The notes: generated by a model from the sequence alone, not told the origin. A stretch of DNA of 64,000 nt from Petroclostridium sp. X23 (GCF_030013905.1 NZ_CP124862.1:2917051-2981050), one strand, 5' to 3'. Counted from the first letter of the stretch, positions 18,623 to 27,394 are shown. A program made the numbers and translations.

Positions 18623-19928
18623 AATTAGTCATTATCTTCACTACTCCGCCTATAAACATATTTCTTACCGGAATCATTACTTTTCCTGTAGATTGTAATA
18701 TTGCGCTTGTTACCAACACCAAGCAAACAAATATCGAAGCAATGCCCATTAACGCTAATAATTGGGTTGGCTTAGTACTTTGATATACAAGCTGTAAAAT
18801 CGGTTCTGAGAGTAAAGACAGCCCCATTCCGGCAGGCAATGCAAAAAGCAATGCAATTCTAATAGTCGATTCTGTTGTCTTTCTTGCTAATCGATAATTC
18901 TGAACCGTTAAAGCTCTTGCAACAGCAGGAACAACGCTTATCGCTAAAGCACTAACCATTGTTGGAGGAAAATTAAACAAATTAACCGCATACCCTAAAT
19001 ACCCATATAATTCATTCGCTTCTTGATATGAAAAGCCTATTGATACGAGCCTGTTCATAATAGTGATTAAATCTATTGCATTGGTAAGCGTAAGAACCGA
19101 AGCACCTAAAGTAATAGGAATAGAAATTTTTACTAGCTGTACGAATATTTGCCTAGTAGATTTAACCTTAATATTATGGCTATACTGCTTTACTTTTGAA
19201 AGCTTTTTTTGTGAAAAACGATAAACTCCGTAAAGGATAACAGCACCCAAAAGAGTTCCCACCGATACGCCTAAAGTAGCTCCGGCAGAAGCATATTCAA
19301 CTCCTTTTATAAGCCATAAATACGCTAATAAATAACCTATAATTAATTTCCCCAGTGCCTCTACTACCTCTGAAATAGCAGTAGGCATCATATTCTGCAT
19401 TCCTTGAAAATATCCTCTATATACTGACATAAGCGATACAAATAGTAGTGCCGGTGATATTGCAATTACGGATAAATAGGCACTTGGATTACCAATAATA
19501 TTTGTTAAAAAACCTGCACCAAAAAATAGTATTATTGTTCCTACAATACCAATAGTACTTAACAAATAAAATGCTATATTAAAAATTTTATGTGCTTGTT
19601 TATAATTATTTACAGCAACACTTTCAGAAACTAACTTTGATATTGCCACAGGCAACCCCGCAGTAGCTATGACAAAAGCCCATGAATATATAGAATAAGC
19701 TGTAATAAATATTCCGTATCCTTCTGGCCCTACGATATAAGTCAGCGGAATCTTAAATGTAGCTCCAATTATCTTTACCATTACATGTGCTACTGTTAAT
19801 ACCATTACACCCTGTAAGAAAGTTTTCTGCTGAGAATATTTCATTTGGTCACCTCTAATTAGCTAGCATTATAATTAAAATAAAAAACTATAGCTTCCAA
19901 ACCATCCCCATTGTTTCTTTGTCCGTTC

Positions 19929-20375
19929 TTAACTATCTTGCATTTTGTAGAAACTCGTTATAATAATATATCCTAACATTACTTGAAAAATCCCCATATA
20001 TGTTTGAGACATTCTACTACATAAAATGAATCTTATAGGATAAGAGAGAATTTCTTGTACCGTCACAGATGAAGTTGGAAAATAGTAAATAAAGTAGCTC
20101 ATTGCGAGATAGAATAATGGAATACCCAATAGTATAATTTTAGGTAAATTAAGCTCCCATTGTCCTTCTTTTTTTATTTCCAACAGTAAATGCTCTAAGC
20201 CAAGCAATATGCCCAACATGATGAATATTACAGTAGACCATACCATAAACGGAAAAGGATCAAACATCTTTGATGCTTGTTCTTTTTGAACACCTAATAT
20301 CCAACTACTCCCTATAAGATAGCATAGTATTATTAGAATATAAATCAAATACATACGCCAATGATACTTTCTCAA
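19929..20375 (-). CDS. Hypothetical membrane protein, four helices
   Basis: About 148 residues from a TTG eight bases after AGGGAG. There are four hydrophobic segments (YLIYILIILCYLIGSSWILG; PFMVWSTVIFIMLGILLGL; IILLGIPLFYLAMSYFIYYF; VMLGYIIITSFY), with charged residues on short loops. No family is recognised. It lies directly upstream of the SpoVB-like gene in the same direction, 84 bases away, and could have been co-transcribed with it. Confidence 0.6.
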   Translation of the reverse strand: MRKYHWRMYLIYILIILCYLIGSSWILGVQKEQASKMFDPFPFMVWSTVIFIMLGILLGLEHLLLEIKKEGQWELNLPKIILLGIPLFYLAMSYFIYYFPTSSVTVQEILSYPIRFILCSRMSQTYMGIFQVMLGYIIITSFYKMQDS

Positions 20376-20469
20376 GCTTATCACTCCCTGTATATAATAA
20401 ACTAATAGTCGGTTGCAGAATACTACACCCCTTGACTTTACTGCACTACAATTAATCTAACAGCTACCA

Positions 20470-21311
20470 GGGATAGTTCTCATTGTTCAGCTTTTCTAAT
20501 TGCAGATCTGCTAATACCCGTTACTCTGCATATTTGTAAAATAGACATCCCTTCTACTTCCTTTGCTTTTTTTAAAATACTATTTCTTTTTTCCATATCC
20601 AGCTTTTGTATATCTAATATATTTGTTAAATTCCCGATTTGTCTTATAATATCTCTTGCCTTCTCATCGGTTAATTTAACCCTCTCATCTATCTCCAAAC
20701 ACTTATCATCGTTAGGCACATTCATGTATTGACTATATTTTTTTATCGCCGTATCTTTGTTCTCTGATAGCATTCCCAGAAAAAATTCCGTATCAACAAT
20801 TGATGTTCCACTTTTACTCGTATAACTATTATAGCTACTCCATTTGTACTCTTCCATACTTGAAAATCCGGCTTTTACAGGATTTTGATGTATATATCTT
20901 ATTACAGTAAAAAAGTAGCTGTTACTTTCCACAATCTCACTCTTATACCTATCTTGAAATAAATGCCCTTTTCTTTCATACTTCCAGTTAAAATAATAGA
21001 CGTAACTTGCACCGATTTTTTTTAGTATTTTTGATAGTTCTACTTCTTTTTCCCTTATGAGCAAATGGACATGATTAGTCATTAAACAGTATGCATATAA
21101 TTCGAAGTTAGTTTCCTTTTTGAACCGCTCTAATGTTTGTATATATCTCTGCCTATCCTGATCATCCTCAAAAATATCTTGTTGGTTTATTCCCCTTATC
21201 ATAATATGGTATATCCCCGTACTACTTTTCTCTCTTGCTATTCTTGGCACACAAATCACCTCGAACTCATTCTATAATAGTCCGAGGTGATTTGTCAACA
21301 AGAACCGTCCC
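20470..21311 (-). mobile_element. RAYT unit 2 with flanking GGGAC-type repeats
   Basis: The left repeat GGGATAGTTCT (20470-20480) is a diverged form and the right repeat AGAACCGTCCC (21301-21311) is canonical. The right flank also holds a hairpin, AAATCACCTCG...CGAGGTGATTT, spanning the transposase promoter (TTGACA, TATAGAAT) and its ribosome site. Confidence 0.6.
20480..21250 (-). CDS. REP-associated tyrosine transposase (Y1/IS200-like, RAYT), second copy
   Basis: 256 residues from a GTG after GAGGTGATTTG. It has the same layout as the first copy: HUH motif in YCLMTNHVHLLIRE, FQDRYKSE, RYIHQNPVKAGF and a terminal SILQICRVTGISRSAIRKAEQ-type helix-turn-helix (one residue changes between copies). 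Both copies are intact and face the same way. The start region lies in a palindrome that could hide the ribosome site when folded. Confidence 0.9.
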   Translation of the reverse strand: MPRIAREKSSTGIYHIMIRGINQQDIFEDDQDRQRYIQTLERFKKETNFELYAYCLMTNHVHLLIREKEVELSKILKKIGASYVYYFNWKYERKGHLFQDRYKSEIVESNSYFFTVIRYIHQNPVKAGFSSMEEYKWSSYNSYTSKSGTSIVDTEFFLGMLSENKDTAIKKYSQYMNVPNDDKCLEIDERVKLTDEKARDIIRQIGNLTNILDIQKLDMEKRNSILKKAKEVEGMSILQICRVTGISRSAIRKAEQ

Positions 21312-21419
21312 CACTGTTCCTGTAGCATCTTAGCGTTTGGAAAAAACTGATCTTTATTGCTTTTGGATCAAAACTTTGGATTAATTGTTTATACAAACAT
21401 CAACCCTAATTAACTAATC

Positions 21420-22073
21420 TTATTTATATTTTTCATCTAATATTTCAATTCTTGCATTTTTAATAATTTGTTCTTTAAATCTATCTACTATCTCTTGCTT
21501 TTTGGATTTCTTTTCCATTTCAGATATTTGTATATCTTTTAGCTCTTCATTTGCTATTTGTTCATTTAACTCAGCAATAGTAAGCATTTTTTGAACTTCT
21601 TTAATAGTATAGTCATTCCAATATTCATCTTCTGTTAATCCTAGAGAATTAATATATGCTAAAAGAGCCTCTTTTGTTTCTGGGTTTTCATATATCATTT
21701 CCTTTTCCTTTTGAGCATATGCTATCGCTTTATCTTCCGAAACAGCAATACTCCTTCTTTTGGATTCAAGCAATAACAACTGAGTTTTTGCAGCATCTAA
21801 AATAAGTTCTTTATTCGATTTTTTGTTATCACTAGAAAGTTTACCTATATTACGTCTCTTTAATATTTCTTTTTCGTATATCTCTATGCCATTTACCTTA
21901 GCAACCACCTTACTATCTGAACTATCATTATACTCTTTTATAATTTCCCCGAATTTTATAGCTAAATCTTTATCAATTGTTTTTGTTGATAGATTGGCAG
22001 TCGCTCCAGCTACTATACCGCTAATAATTAGCAAAGTAATTGCAATACTAATAATAATTGATCTTTTTCTCAT
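21420..22073 (-). CDS. SurA/PrsA-like exported protein, cut off from its RBS by an IS
   Basis: 217 residues: an N-terminal anchor or signal (IIISIAITLLIISGIVAGA) followed by a SurA-N-like chaperone domain (VVAKVNGIEIYEKEILKRRN; LLESKRRSIAVSEDKAIAYAQ; LGLTEDEYWNDYTIKEVQ). No parvulin domain is present. The ATG at 22071-22073 lies directly next to the AATT duplication of IS copy 2. The natural ribosome site GGGAGG and upstream region are found on the far side of the IS (23590-23595). After removing the IS the spacing becomes GGGAGG-TTTTAATT-ATG. Expression now would need a promoter and start inside the IS end; the frame does extend in phase into the IS to 22217. Confidence 0.75.
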   Translation of the reverse strand: MRKRSIIISIAITLLIISGIVAGATANLSTKTIDKDLAIKFGEIIKEYNDSSDSKVVAKVNGIEIYEKEILKRRNIGKLSSDNKKSNKELILDAAKTQLLLLESKRRSIAVSEDKAIAYAQKEKEMIYENPETKEALLAYINSLGLTEDEYWNDYTIKEVQKMLTIAELNEQIANEELKDIQISEMEKKSKKQEIVDRFKEQIIKNARIEILDEKYK

Positions 22074-22077
22074 AATT

Positions 22078-23581
22078 GAGTTAATTTCATAATTTCTAAT
22101 CCTTGAAAACACAAGGTTAGAAAAAAGCATAAAAAATAGTTTACCCCAATCCGATAAATAATTCGTCCAAACAATCCACAGAAAGGAGTAAACGTTGTAC
22201 GAATTATGAATCGGCAAACAACATTATTTACTTTAGAGCAAATTATAGAAATTCAACCATTAACAAAATTACAAGCTGTTTTAACATTTATTGATTATTC
22301 AATTATGCTTGAAACTTTTAAAATTGATGTCAGCAAACGTGGTCCTAAAGGATTTGCGTATACCAGCTTGCTCAATGCTTTACTTGCAATGCAAATAGAT
22401 CAAATACCTACTATTAAAGCATTAGTTAAAAGGTTGAAAACAGACCCCGTTTTAAGAGTAACCTGCGGGTTTGATACTATTGGCAAAACGCCTAGTGCTT
22501 CAACTTTCTCTAGGTTTATAGAAAAGCTCTCTAAAACCGATGTACTTGAAAAAACTTTTCAGAGAATGGTTCGTAGAGCCAAAACCTTGGGACTTATTAA
22601 TGGTTCCCATGTCTCAATAGATGCATCGAAAATTGATGCCTTTGAGCATGCTGTACCAAAATCAAAAATACCAGAAAACAATCCAGAGTTTCCTCACTGG
22701 GGTGCCAAGCAAGATACCAATGGCAATATGATAAAATGGTTTGGTTGGAAGATGCATGCTGTAGTAGATACAACAAGCGGAATCCCATTAGGGTACATCA
22801 TAACCCCTGCAAATGTTGCAGATATGGTAATGGCAATACCACTAATGAATAAGCTTAAGGCAGATTATGAAGACTTATTCAAACCATCTTACTACATTAT
22901 GGATACAGGCTATGATATACCATCTATCTATCAACATGCTGTATCATTTGGTGCTCAAGCTATTATGCCAATTAACTGGAGAAATACGAAAACTCCACCT
23001 GAAGGCATTAACTGGGAAGGTCAACTTGTTTGCACCATGAATTATCCGTATGTGAATGGTGGAAATGATAATGGAACCATTCGGTTATTATGTCCCCACG
23101 CTTGCGGAAAAGCCAATTGTCCTATGGGTTCAAGTTGGTGTACGAGTACAAAATCAGGATACATTGGCAAAGTTAAAATTAAGGATAATCCACGGTTTAT
23201 ATCTTATCCATTACGAGGAACAGAAGCATGGGACAATCTATATGATGAAAGAACATCCGTTGAACGCTTTTTTGGTGATGGAAAAGAAAACTATGCTTTA
23301 AACAATCTGCGTGTAGCAGGGCTAAAAAAAGCAAAAGTATTCATGGATTTAGCCTGCATTGCAATTATTGCTACAAGAATTACAAAAGCAGAACAATCAA
23401 AAAATATTGCAGCTTAGTATTTTAATTATCAAGGAACAGGAGATGATATTTCTTAATTTCAAAACTATATAGTTGTGGATAACTATCTATTGTAAGGATA
23501 GTCTAACCTTTTTTTGCACAATTTCAAAAATATCAGTAGGAATTATCCACATTCTTGATTTTTGAATTATGAAATATCCTC
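22078..23581 (+). mobile_element. DDE insertion sequence, copy 2 (1,504 bp, intact)
   Basis: AATT direct repeats at 22074-22077 and 23582-23585 flank the element. The terminal inverted repeats match copy 1. The transposase frame is complete. Downstream of it the non-coding end carries GTGGATAA and TTATCCAC as subterminal inverted repeats. It inserted between the ribosome binding site and the start codon of the SurA/PrsA-like gene. Confidence 0.92.
22206..23417 (+). CDS. IS4/IS1182-like DDE transposase
   Basis: 403 residues. The catalytic triad can be read as D in SIDASKIDAF, D in YYIMDTGYDIP and E in RTSVERFFGDGKENY, separated as expected for DDE_Tnp_1 enzymes. A cysteine-rich stretch (LCPHACGKANCP...SWC) between the second D and E is typical of the IS1182-like subgroup. 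The start ATG lies 128 bases inside the left end, after AAAGGAG. It is intact and presumably active in trans on copy 1. Confidence 0.92.
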   Translation: MNRQTTLFTLEQIIEIQPLTKLQAVLTFIDYSIMLETFKIDVSKRGPKGFAYTSLLNALLAMQIDQIPTIKALVKRLKTDPVLRVTCGFDTIGKTPSASTFSRFIEKLSKTDVLEKTFQRMVRRAKTLGLINGSHVSIDASKIDAFEHAVPKSKIPENNPEFPHWGAKQDTNGNMIKWFGWKMHAVVDTTSGIPLGYIITPANVADMVMAIPLMNKLKADYEDLFKPSYYIMDTGYDIPSIYQHAVSFGAQAIMPINWRNTKTPPEGINWEGQLVCTMNYPYVNGGNDNGTIRLLCPHACGKANCPMGSSWCTSTKSGYIGKVKIKDNPRFISYPLRGTEAWDNLYDERTSVERFFGDGKENYALNNLRVAGLKKAKVFMDLACIAIIATRITKAEQSKNIAA

Positions 23582-23585
23582 AATT

Positions 23586-23625
23586 AAAACCTCCCGATTA
23601 TAAAATTATTATATCAAAACATTAA
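23586..23625 (-). promoter_or_regulatory. Orphaned RBS and promoter of the SurA/PrsA-like gene
   Basis: On the minus strand TTGATATAATAATTTT is followed by GGGAGGTTTT and then the AATT repeat and IS copy 2. The GGGAGG belongs to the ATG now at 22073, 1.5 kb away. TATAAT is a plausible -10 box. Confidence 0.6.
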
Positions 23626-23652
23626 TATAAATGTATCATCATCCTTGTAAAA

Positions 23653-24165
23653 TTAATACCTTATTACCAGTTCATCTTCAAATGTTTTGATACCTGGAAC
23701 CCAATCACTACCAAGGCTAAAATAAGTACTTACAAATACCTTGGAACCGTATCTATTAAAATGCGAAAAATTTGTTAAATTCTCTCCAAGAAAATAAGTT
23801 ATTTCATTACCTGGAAGTATTATATCATGATCATATGAATAATCACTAGGTTGAAGAGTTCCTAACAATGTATTTGAAGATGATACAGCGTAATATTTTT
23901 CATGCCATAAACCTGCACTACCTCCTAAAGGATTTTGCCAGTCATAGGCATATATCCTGATATAATGATCATTCAAGTTAACGGTAGTTCCAGACGCGGA
24001 ATAGCTCTCAGATACCTTTACTCTATAACCAAATCCTCTTAATCCATAGTCAGAGCTTTCTCCTAAGAAACTATAAGTAAAGGTATCACTAGCTGCGTAA
24101 GCAGTAGTACCTAATAATAATAAAATGAAAAAACAAAGTATACATCTACCAAATTTTTTAATCAT
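23653..24165 (-). CDS. Small secreted protein of unknown function
   Basis: 170 residues with a signal peptide (CILCFFILLLLGTTAYAAS). The mature part is beta-rich and aromatic (TFTYSFLGESSDYGLRGFGYRVKV; IRIYAYDWQNPLGGS; YDHDIILPGNEITYFLG). Size, signal peptide and style recall the secreted protein at 385, but clear homology is not visible to me. It is not part of the IS, whose end lies 70 bases downstream of its stop. A ribosome-like AAAGAGGG precedes the ATG. Confidence 0.65.
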   Translation of the reverse strand: MIKKFGRCILCFFILLLLGTTAYAASDTFTYSFLGESSDYGLRGFGYRVKVSESYSASGTTVNLNDHYIRIYAYDWQNPLGGSAGLWHEKYYAVSSSNTLLGTLQPSDYSYDHDIILPGNEITYFLGENLTNFSHFNRYGSKVFVSTYFSLGSDWVPGIKTFEDELVIRY

Positions 24166-24554
24166 AAAAATATCCCTCTTTCGTTTTTTTATATTTTTAT
24201 CACAACAGGAATAGTTTAAAATTAGTACAATAATATCATTCCTTTCTATGATTCTCTCTTACACAGATATCCCATTGTAGTATATGATATATTTGTACTA
24301 TTACCTTTTTGTGCAAGGAGCTAATACCTACAAATCAAGTAGACTTTTTAGAGCTCCATTTAAATTAAGGGTGTTTCTTTATATTTAAGCGCGCGCCACT
24401 TAAATGCATTGTTAAATTTGCTGATTTTATATAAATCAACAAATATTAATTATATTTATAATATTCTTCAAATATCCCTAAATTCCTGTACAAATTCCTA
24501 TCTGGCCATTATTACTGCATGAATAACCGAATACTAGATGTAAATGTCCATAAG
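24166..24554. other. Non-coding stretch, nothing recognised
   Basis: About 390 AT-rich bases between the secreted-protein gene and the end of the agr operon. It presumably holds the promoter for the secreted protein. No convincing gene, repeat or structure was seen. Confidence 0.4.
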
Positions 24555-24594
24555 CAAAAATAATCCCCTCTACATTTATGAAGGGATTATTTTC
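24555..24594 (-). terminator. Terminator of the agr-type operon
   Basis: AAATAATCCCTT and AGGGGATTATTTTT (minus strand) form a stem with a short loop followed by T residues. The stop codon of the response regulator lies inside it. Confidence 0.75.
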
Positions 24595-25307
24595 TCTTTC
24601 AATTCTTCAAACTTATATCTGCTCATATAAGCTACTTTATTCATTTTCAAAAAACTGATTTCATAGGATCTATTTCCAACCTCTCTTATCTTATGAATCT
24701 TATTCTTGTTCACGATAAAAGACTTGTGTACCCGCATGAAGTATTCCGGTAATGCTTGCTCTAATTCATTCAAGGTTTGCTGAGAAGAATATATGTTTTC
24801 TCTCGTATAGATTAGTGAATTTCTGCCCTGTTTTTCTATGAATAAGATACTGTCTAATGCTACAAATGATATCTCGTTTCCATTGTGTATTATAATTTTA
24901 TCCGTTTCTTCTTTTACATGTATTGGTTTTTGTATTCTATTTGTTAATGTAACGATCGTCTCTACTATCTTTTTTATATCCAATGGCTTTAGAATATAAT
25001 CATACGGGTGCACACTAAAGGAACTTATCGCATATTGGGGATATCCTGTGATAAATACAAATTTAGTATTAGAACTGATAGTGTTGATTATTTTTGCAAT
25101 ATCAAGCCCATTCATTTCTTCATTTGTATCAAGTTCTATGTCCAACAATGCAATATCCGGCAAATGTTCCTTCGCAAACTCAATAGCTTCACTGCACTCT
25201 GCAGTGTCAAAAATTTGAAAGTCCGGTGCACTTTCCGATACTATTTTTCTGATAAGCCTCCTAGTATAATGTTCGTCTTCCAAAATCAAAATACTATTCA
25301 TACTCAT
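24576..25307 (-). CDS. AgrA-like response regulator (REC-LytTR)
   Basis: 243 residues. The receiver domain has acidic residues in ILILEDEHY, the phosphoacceptor D56 in IALLDIELD and K107 in YILKPLD. The C-terminal half is a LytTR DNA-binding domain (FVALDSILFIEKQGRNSLIYT; YFMRVHKSFIVNKNKI). This is the AgrA/VirR class that binds paired direct repeats. It is the last gene of the operon and its ATG overlaps the stop of agrD (ATGA). The phosphate donor is expected to be the kinase encoded upstream. Confidence 0.92.
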   Translation of the reverse strand: MSMNSILILEDEHYTRRLIRKIVSESAPDFQIFDTAECSEAIEFAKEHLPDIALLDIELDTNEEMNGLDIAKIINTISSNTKFVFITGYPQYAISSFSVHPYDYILKPLDIKKIVETIVTLTNRIQKPIHVKEETDKIIIHNGNEISFVALDSILFIEKQGRNSLIYTRENIYSSQQTLNELEQALPEYFMRVHKSFIVNKNKIHKIREVGNRSYEISFLKMNKVAYMSRYKFEELKEKIIPS

Positions 25308-25447
25308 TGTTTCCTGTTCTTTAAACTTTCCGGAATTTTCGGTTCATAGAAATACCAAATGCTATTGGCTCCTACTCCTATCATCGCAACAAAAGCAATG
25401 ACTGCTGCCGCATTTGATAATACAAACTTCTTGAATCTATTAATCAT
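25304..25447 (-). CDS. agrD: AgrD-like autoinducing peptide precursor, serine type
   Basis: A 47-codon gene, read here from the sequence. An amphipathic/hydrophobic leader (MINRFKKFVLSNAAAVIAF) is followed by the core GANSIWYFY and the conserved acidic tail EPKIPESLKNRKQ. The layout aligns with clostridial AgrD such as that of C. perfringens (core CLWFT, tail HQPEEPKSL), giving SIWYF as the ring. The ring-forming cysteine is replaced by Ser29, which predicts a lactone rather than thiolactone; serine peptides are known in Enterococcus GBAP and Staphylococcus intermedius. The gene overlaps agrB by 8 bases and the regulator by 4, and has GGAGGAAGAAGG just before the ATG. Confidence 0.9.
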   Translation of the reverse strand: MINRFKKFVLSNAAAVIAFVAMIGVGANSIWYFYEPKIPESLKNRKQ

Positions 25448-26069
25448 CCTTCTTCCTCCCCTCTTTTACAGTATTGAATATATGGTCAAGGGTATGCAAT
25501 ACCCTGTAACCCCAAGGTGTTATAAAGAAAAAGCTGCTTACAGCACCAAGTATTAAAGCTAAACTGTATCGTAGCTGATGCTGAATCAATATAGAAGTTA
25601 TAATGGTCCAGCCGATTAGAACTATAGTCATTTTCTTCTTTTGCCCCAATCTTAAAGCTTGATCTGATACATTCTTATTATGTGTTCCTGCCGGTACCCA
25701 GCGTATGATTACATATGCCCCCAGTATCAGCGTTAGACCCATTAATAATGTTATTATATTCGCACTCATATTTGATTCTGCCAATTTACCTAAACCCAGA
25801 AATAATAGTAATCCTATACTTAAGCACCGTGGATACGTACTTAAATGTACTCCTCCACCAAAGTGACGAAAAGCTACAAAGCTTAGTACACTTATAAGTA
25901 CTGTCTGAAAAATGTCTAGTATATACGCTAAAAATATGACCAATAGAAACTTTACTGTTCCACCAATGATAATTTCCAGCCCATATGCAAGGATATCTGT
26001 TCTATCATCATCCGCTTCTAGCTGTTTACCCATCATCACTGCTGTTTGTTTTGAGATACTTCGAATCAT
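25440..26069 (-). CDS. agrB: AgrB-like peptide-processing membrane protease
   Basis: 209 residues with about six hydrophobic helices. The AgrB signature RHFGGGVHLSTYPRC contains the catalytic pair, H75 and C82, that cleaves the AgrD tail and forms the cyclic ester. GGAGGGG precedes the ATG by four A residues. It overlaps the kinase gene by 44 bases and agrD by 8, so all are translated from one message. Confidence 0.92.
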   Translation of the reverse strand: MIRSISKQTAVMMGKQLEADDDRTDILAYGLEIIIGGTVKFLLVIFLAYILDIFQTVLISVLSFVAFRHFGGGVHLSTYPRCLSIGLLLFLGLGKLAESNMSANIITLLMGLTLILGAYVIIRWVPAGTHNKNVSDQALRLGQKKKMTIVLIGWTIITSILIQHQLRYSLALILGAVSSFFFITPWGYRVLHTLDHIFNTVKEGRKKDD

Positions 26070-26910
26070 TTTTCCCCTCCTTGTAAGGAAGATAAATACT
26101 AAAAGTTGTTTTTTTACCGGTTACTAATTCTATTCTGCCATGATATTTATCCACGAGTTTCTTAACAATGTATAAACCATAACCACGTATTTCTACATCC
26201 TTTGTACTATATCCAAGCTTAAATATATTAGGTATATCTTCACTAGTAATTGTCTTTCCGTTACTATATACATAAAAAACATACCAATTATCCTCAAACT
26301 TGATCTCTAATCCTACTCTCCTACTATTTCTTCGCTCTATAACGGCTTCTAACGCATTATCTAAGAGGTTACCCAATATACTAGATAAATCCCATGCAGA
26401 AACATCCAATCCGGTCAAATCACATTTAATTGCAAAATCAAAATGTATGCCCTTACTTGCAGCTATTTCACTTGTGCTATTCAAAAGCGCAGTTAGGGCA
26501 GGATTGTCGGTATGGATCATCTCTTTAGGATATTTGCACTCCTGTGCCAATCCGGCAACATATATCTTTGCATTCTCTATTTCTTCTAAATACAACATTG
26601 CTTGTATTGCCTGTATATGGCGTGCGTATTCATGTCTTTGGGAGTGCAATGTCCTTATAAGACCTTCAACCTGCTGAAGATGGGATTTCAATATATTAAA
26701 CTCTGCTTTTTTCTTAATATCTTCACCTAAAATTCTCAATGAATACAACACGAATCCTGTTAAAAGTGCAACGATAATATTTGCAACAGGTAGGAGCTTT
26801 TTTATTATCCCAACCTTTTCCGTTATCGTAATATATTGATTTACAAATATCATTAGTATTGCTTGTAAAAGCATAGTGAATATAATAATAAGATTTTTAT
26901 CCTTCATCAT
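26026..26910 (-). CDS. AgrC-like sensor histidine kinase
   Basis: 294 residues. Two N-terminal helices (LIIIFTMLLQAILMIFVNQY and LLPVANIIVALLTGFVLY) precede an HPK10-type dimerisation helix with the phospho-acceptor H93 in SQRHEYARHIQAI. The ATPase domain has an N box (ILGNLLDNALEAV) and G box (GYGLYIVKKLVDKYHGRIEL). Known AgrC proteins have six or seven N-terminal helices in the same chain; here only two are present and the missing ones seem to be supplied by the overlapping gene at 26897. Confidence 0.9.
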   Translation of the reverse strand: MMKDKNLIIIFTMLLQAILMIFVNQYITITEKVGIIKKLLPVANIIVALLTGFVLYSLRILGEDIKKKAEFNILKSHLQQVEGLIRTLHSQRHEYARHIQAIQAMLYLEEIENAKIYVAGLAQECKYPKEMIHTDNPALTALLNSTSEIAASKGIHFDFAIKCDLTGLDVSAWDLSSILGNLLDNALEAVIERRNSRRVGLEIKFEDNWYVFYVYSNGKTITSEDIPNIFKLGYSTKDVEIRGYGLYIVKKLVDKYHGRIELVTGKKTTFSIYLPYKEGKNDSKYLKTNSSDDG

Positions 26911-27394
26911 TTCTATCCATCCTTACGCTTCCGCTAAAATCAATCAGATAAAAACATTTTTTTTTAACAATCACGTATAATAATAGCATCAGCAATGCAC
27001 AGGGTATAAAAAACATGATACTCAGCCAAGGTTCTGTGCGCAAATCATTCATGTTCTTATCAGTAATAGCTAATAGAAGGGGTGTCACCATTAATTGCAG
27101 TATTCCTGTGATTAGTGTACCAGTCAGTATTCCAACCCCTGCGTATATAAAGTTAGTTTTAAGCACTAACCGGATTAAAATTATAATAGCTATCATAATT
27201 AAAATGGTGTGTACTCCAAATATAGTTATATACATTCGTACTATATACGATACAAGTCCCCCTCCAAGTGATATTACCAGTGACTTTTTCCAGTCTATAT
27301 CTATATTAAAAAGAATAAAACCTACTTGAATAATCAAAAATATCTCCGGAACACTTTCCAATAATGCTACATACCACGGGATTTTGTATACCAT
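26897..27394 (-). CDS. Membrane protein, probable detached AgrC sensor half
   Basis: 165 residues with five hydrophobic helices (ALLESVPEIFLIIQVGFILF; SLVISLGGGLVSYIVRMYI; HTILIMIAIIILIRLVL; AGVGILTGTLITGILQLMV; LSIMFFIPCALLMLLLYVIV). The pattern matches the first five helices of AgrC-type receptors. It overlaps the kinase gene by 14 bases and heads the operon (GGAGGAG at the start). I infer that the two proteins together make the peptide receptor, or that an ancestral AgrC gene was split. No frameshift scar that would simply rejoin them is evident, since each has its own start and stop. Confidence 0.7.
   Translation of the reverse strand: MVYKIPWYVALLESVPEIFLIIQVGFILFNIDIDWKKSLVISLGGGLVSYIVRMYITIFGVHTILIMIAIIILIRLVLKTNFIYAGVGILTGTLITGILQLMVTPLLLAITDKNMNDLRTEPWLSIMFFIPCALLMLLLYVIVKKKCFYLIDFSGSVRMDRNDEG

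Larger units (their letters stand above)
16856..19844 (-). pseudogene. SpoVB-like polysaccharide/lipid II flippase, split by IS
   Basis: The gene starts at 19844 after AGAGGTG and encodes a MurJ/SpoVB-type (MVF superfamily) membrane protein: FLQGVMVLTVAHVMVKIIGA, YIVGPEGYGIFITAYSIYS, AGLPVAISKLVSES. After 407 residues it runs into the IS right end (…KIMTN then stop). The remaining C-terminal about 125 residues (from ILVGIPAININGAPIGTN) lie beyond the IS and end at 16856. Removing the IS and one AATT duplicate restores an uninterrupted frame (…VVKIMTN-Y-ILVGIP…) of about 530 residues, the normal family length. The insertion therefore inactivated a recently functional gene, unless the two halves are expressed separately. 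Confidence 0.9.
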
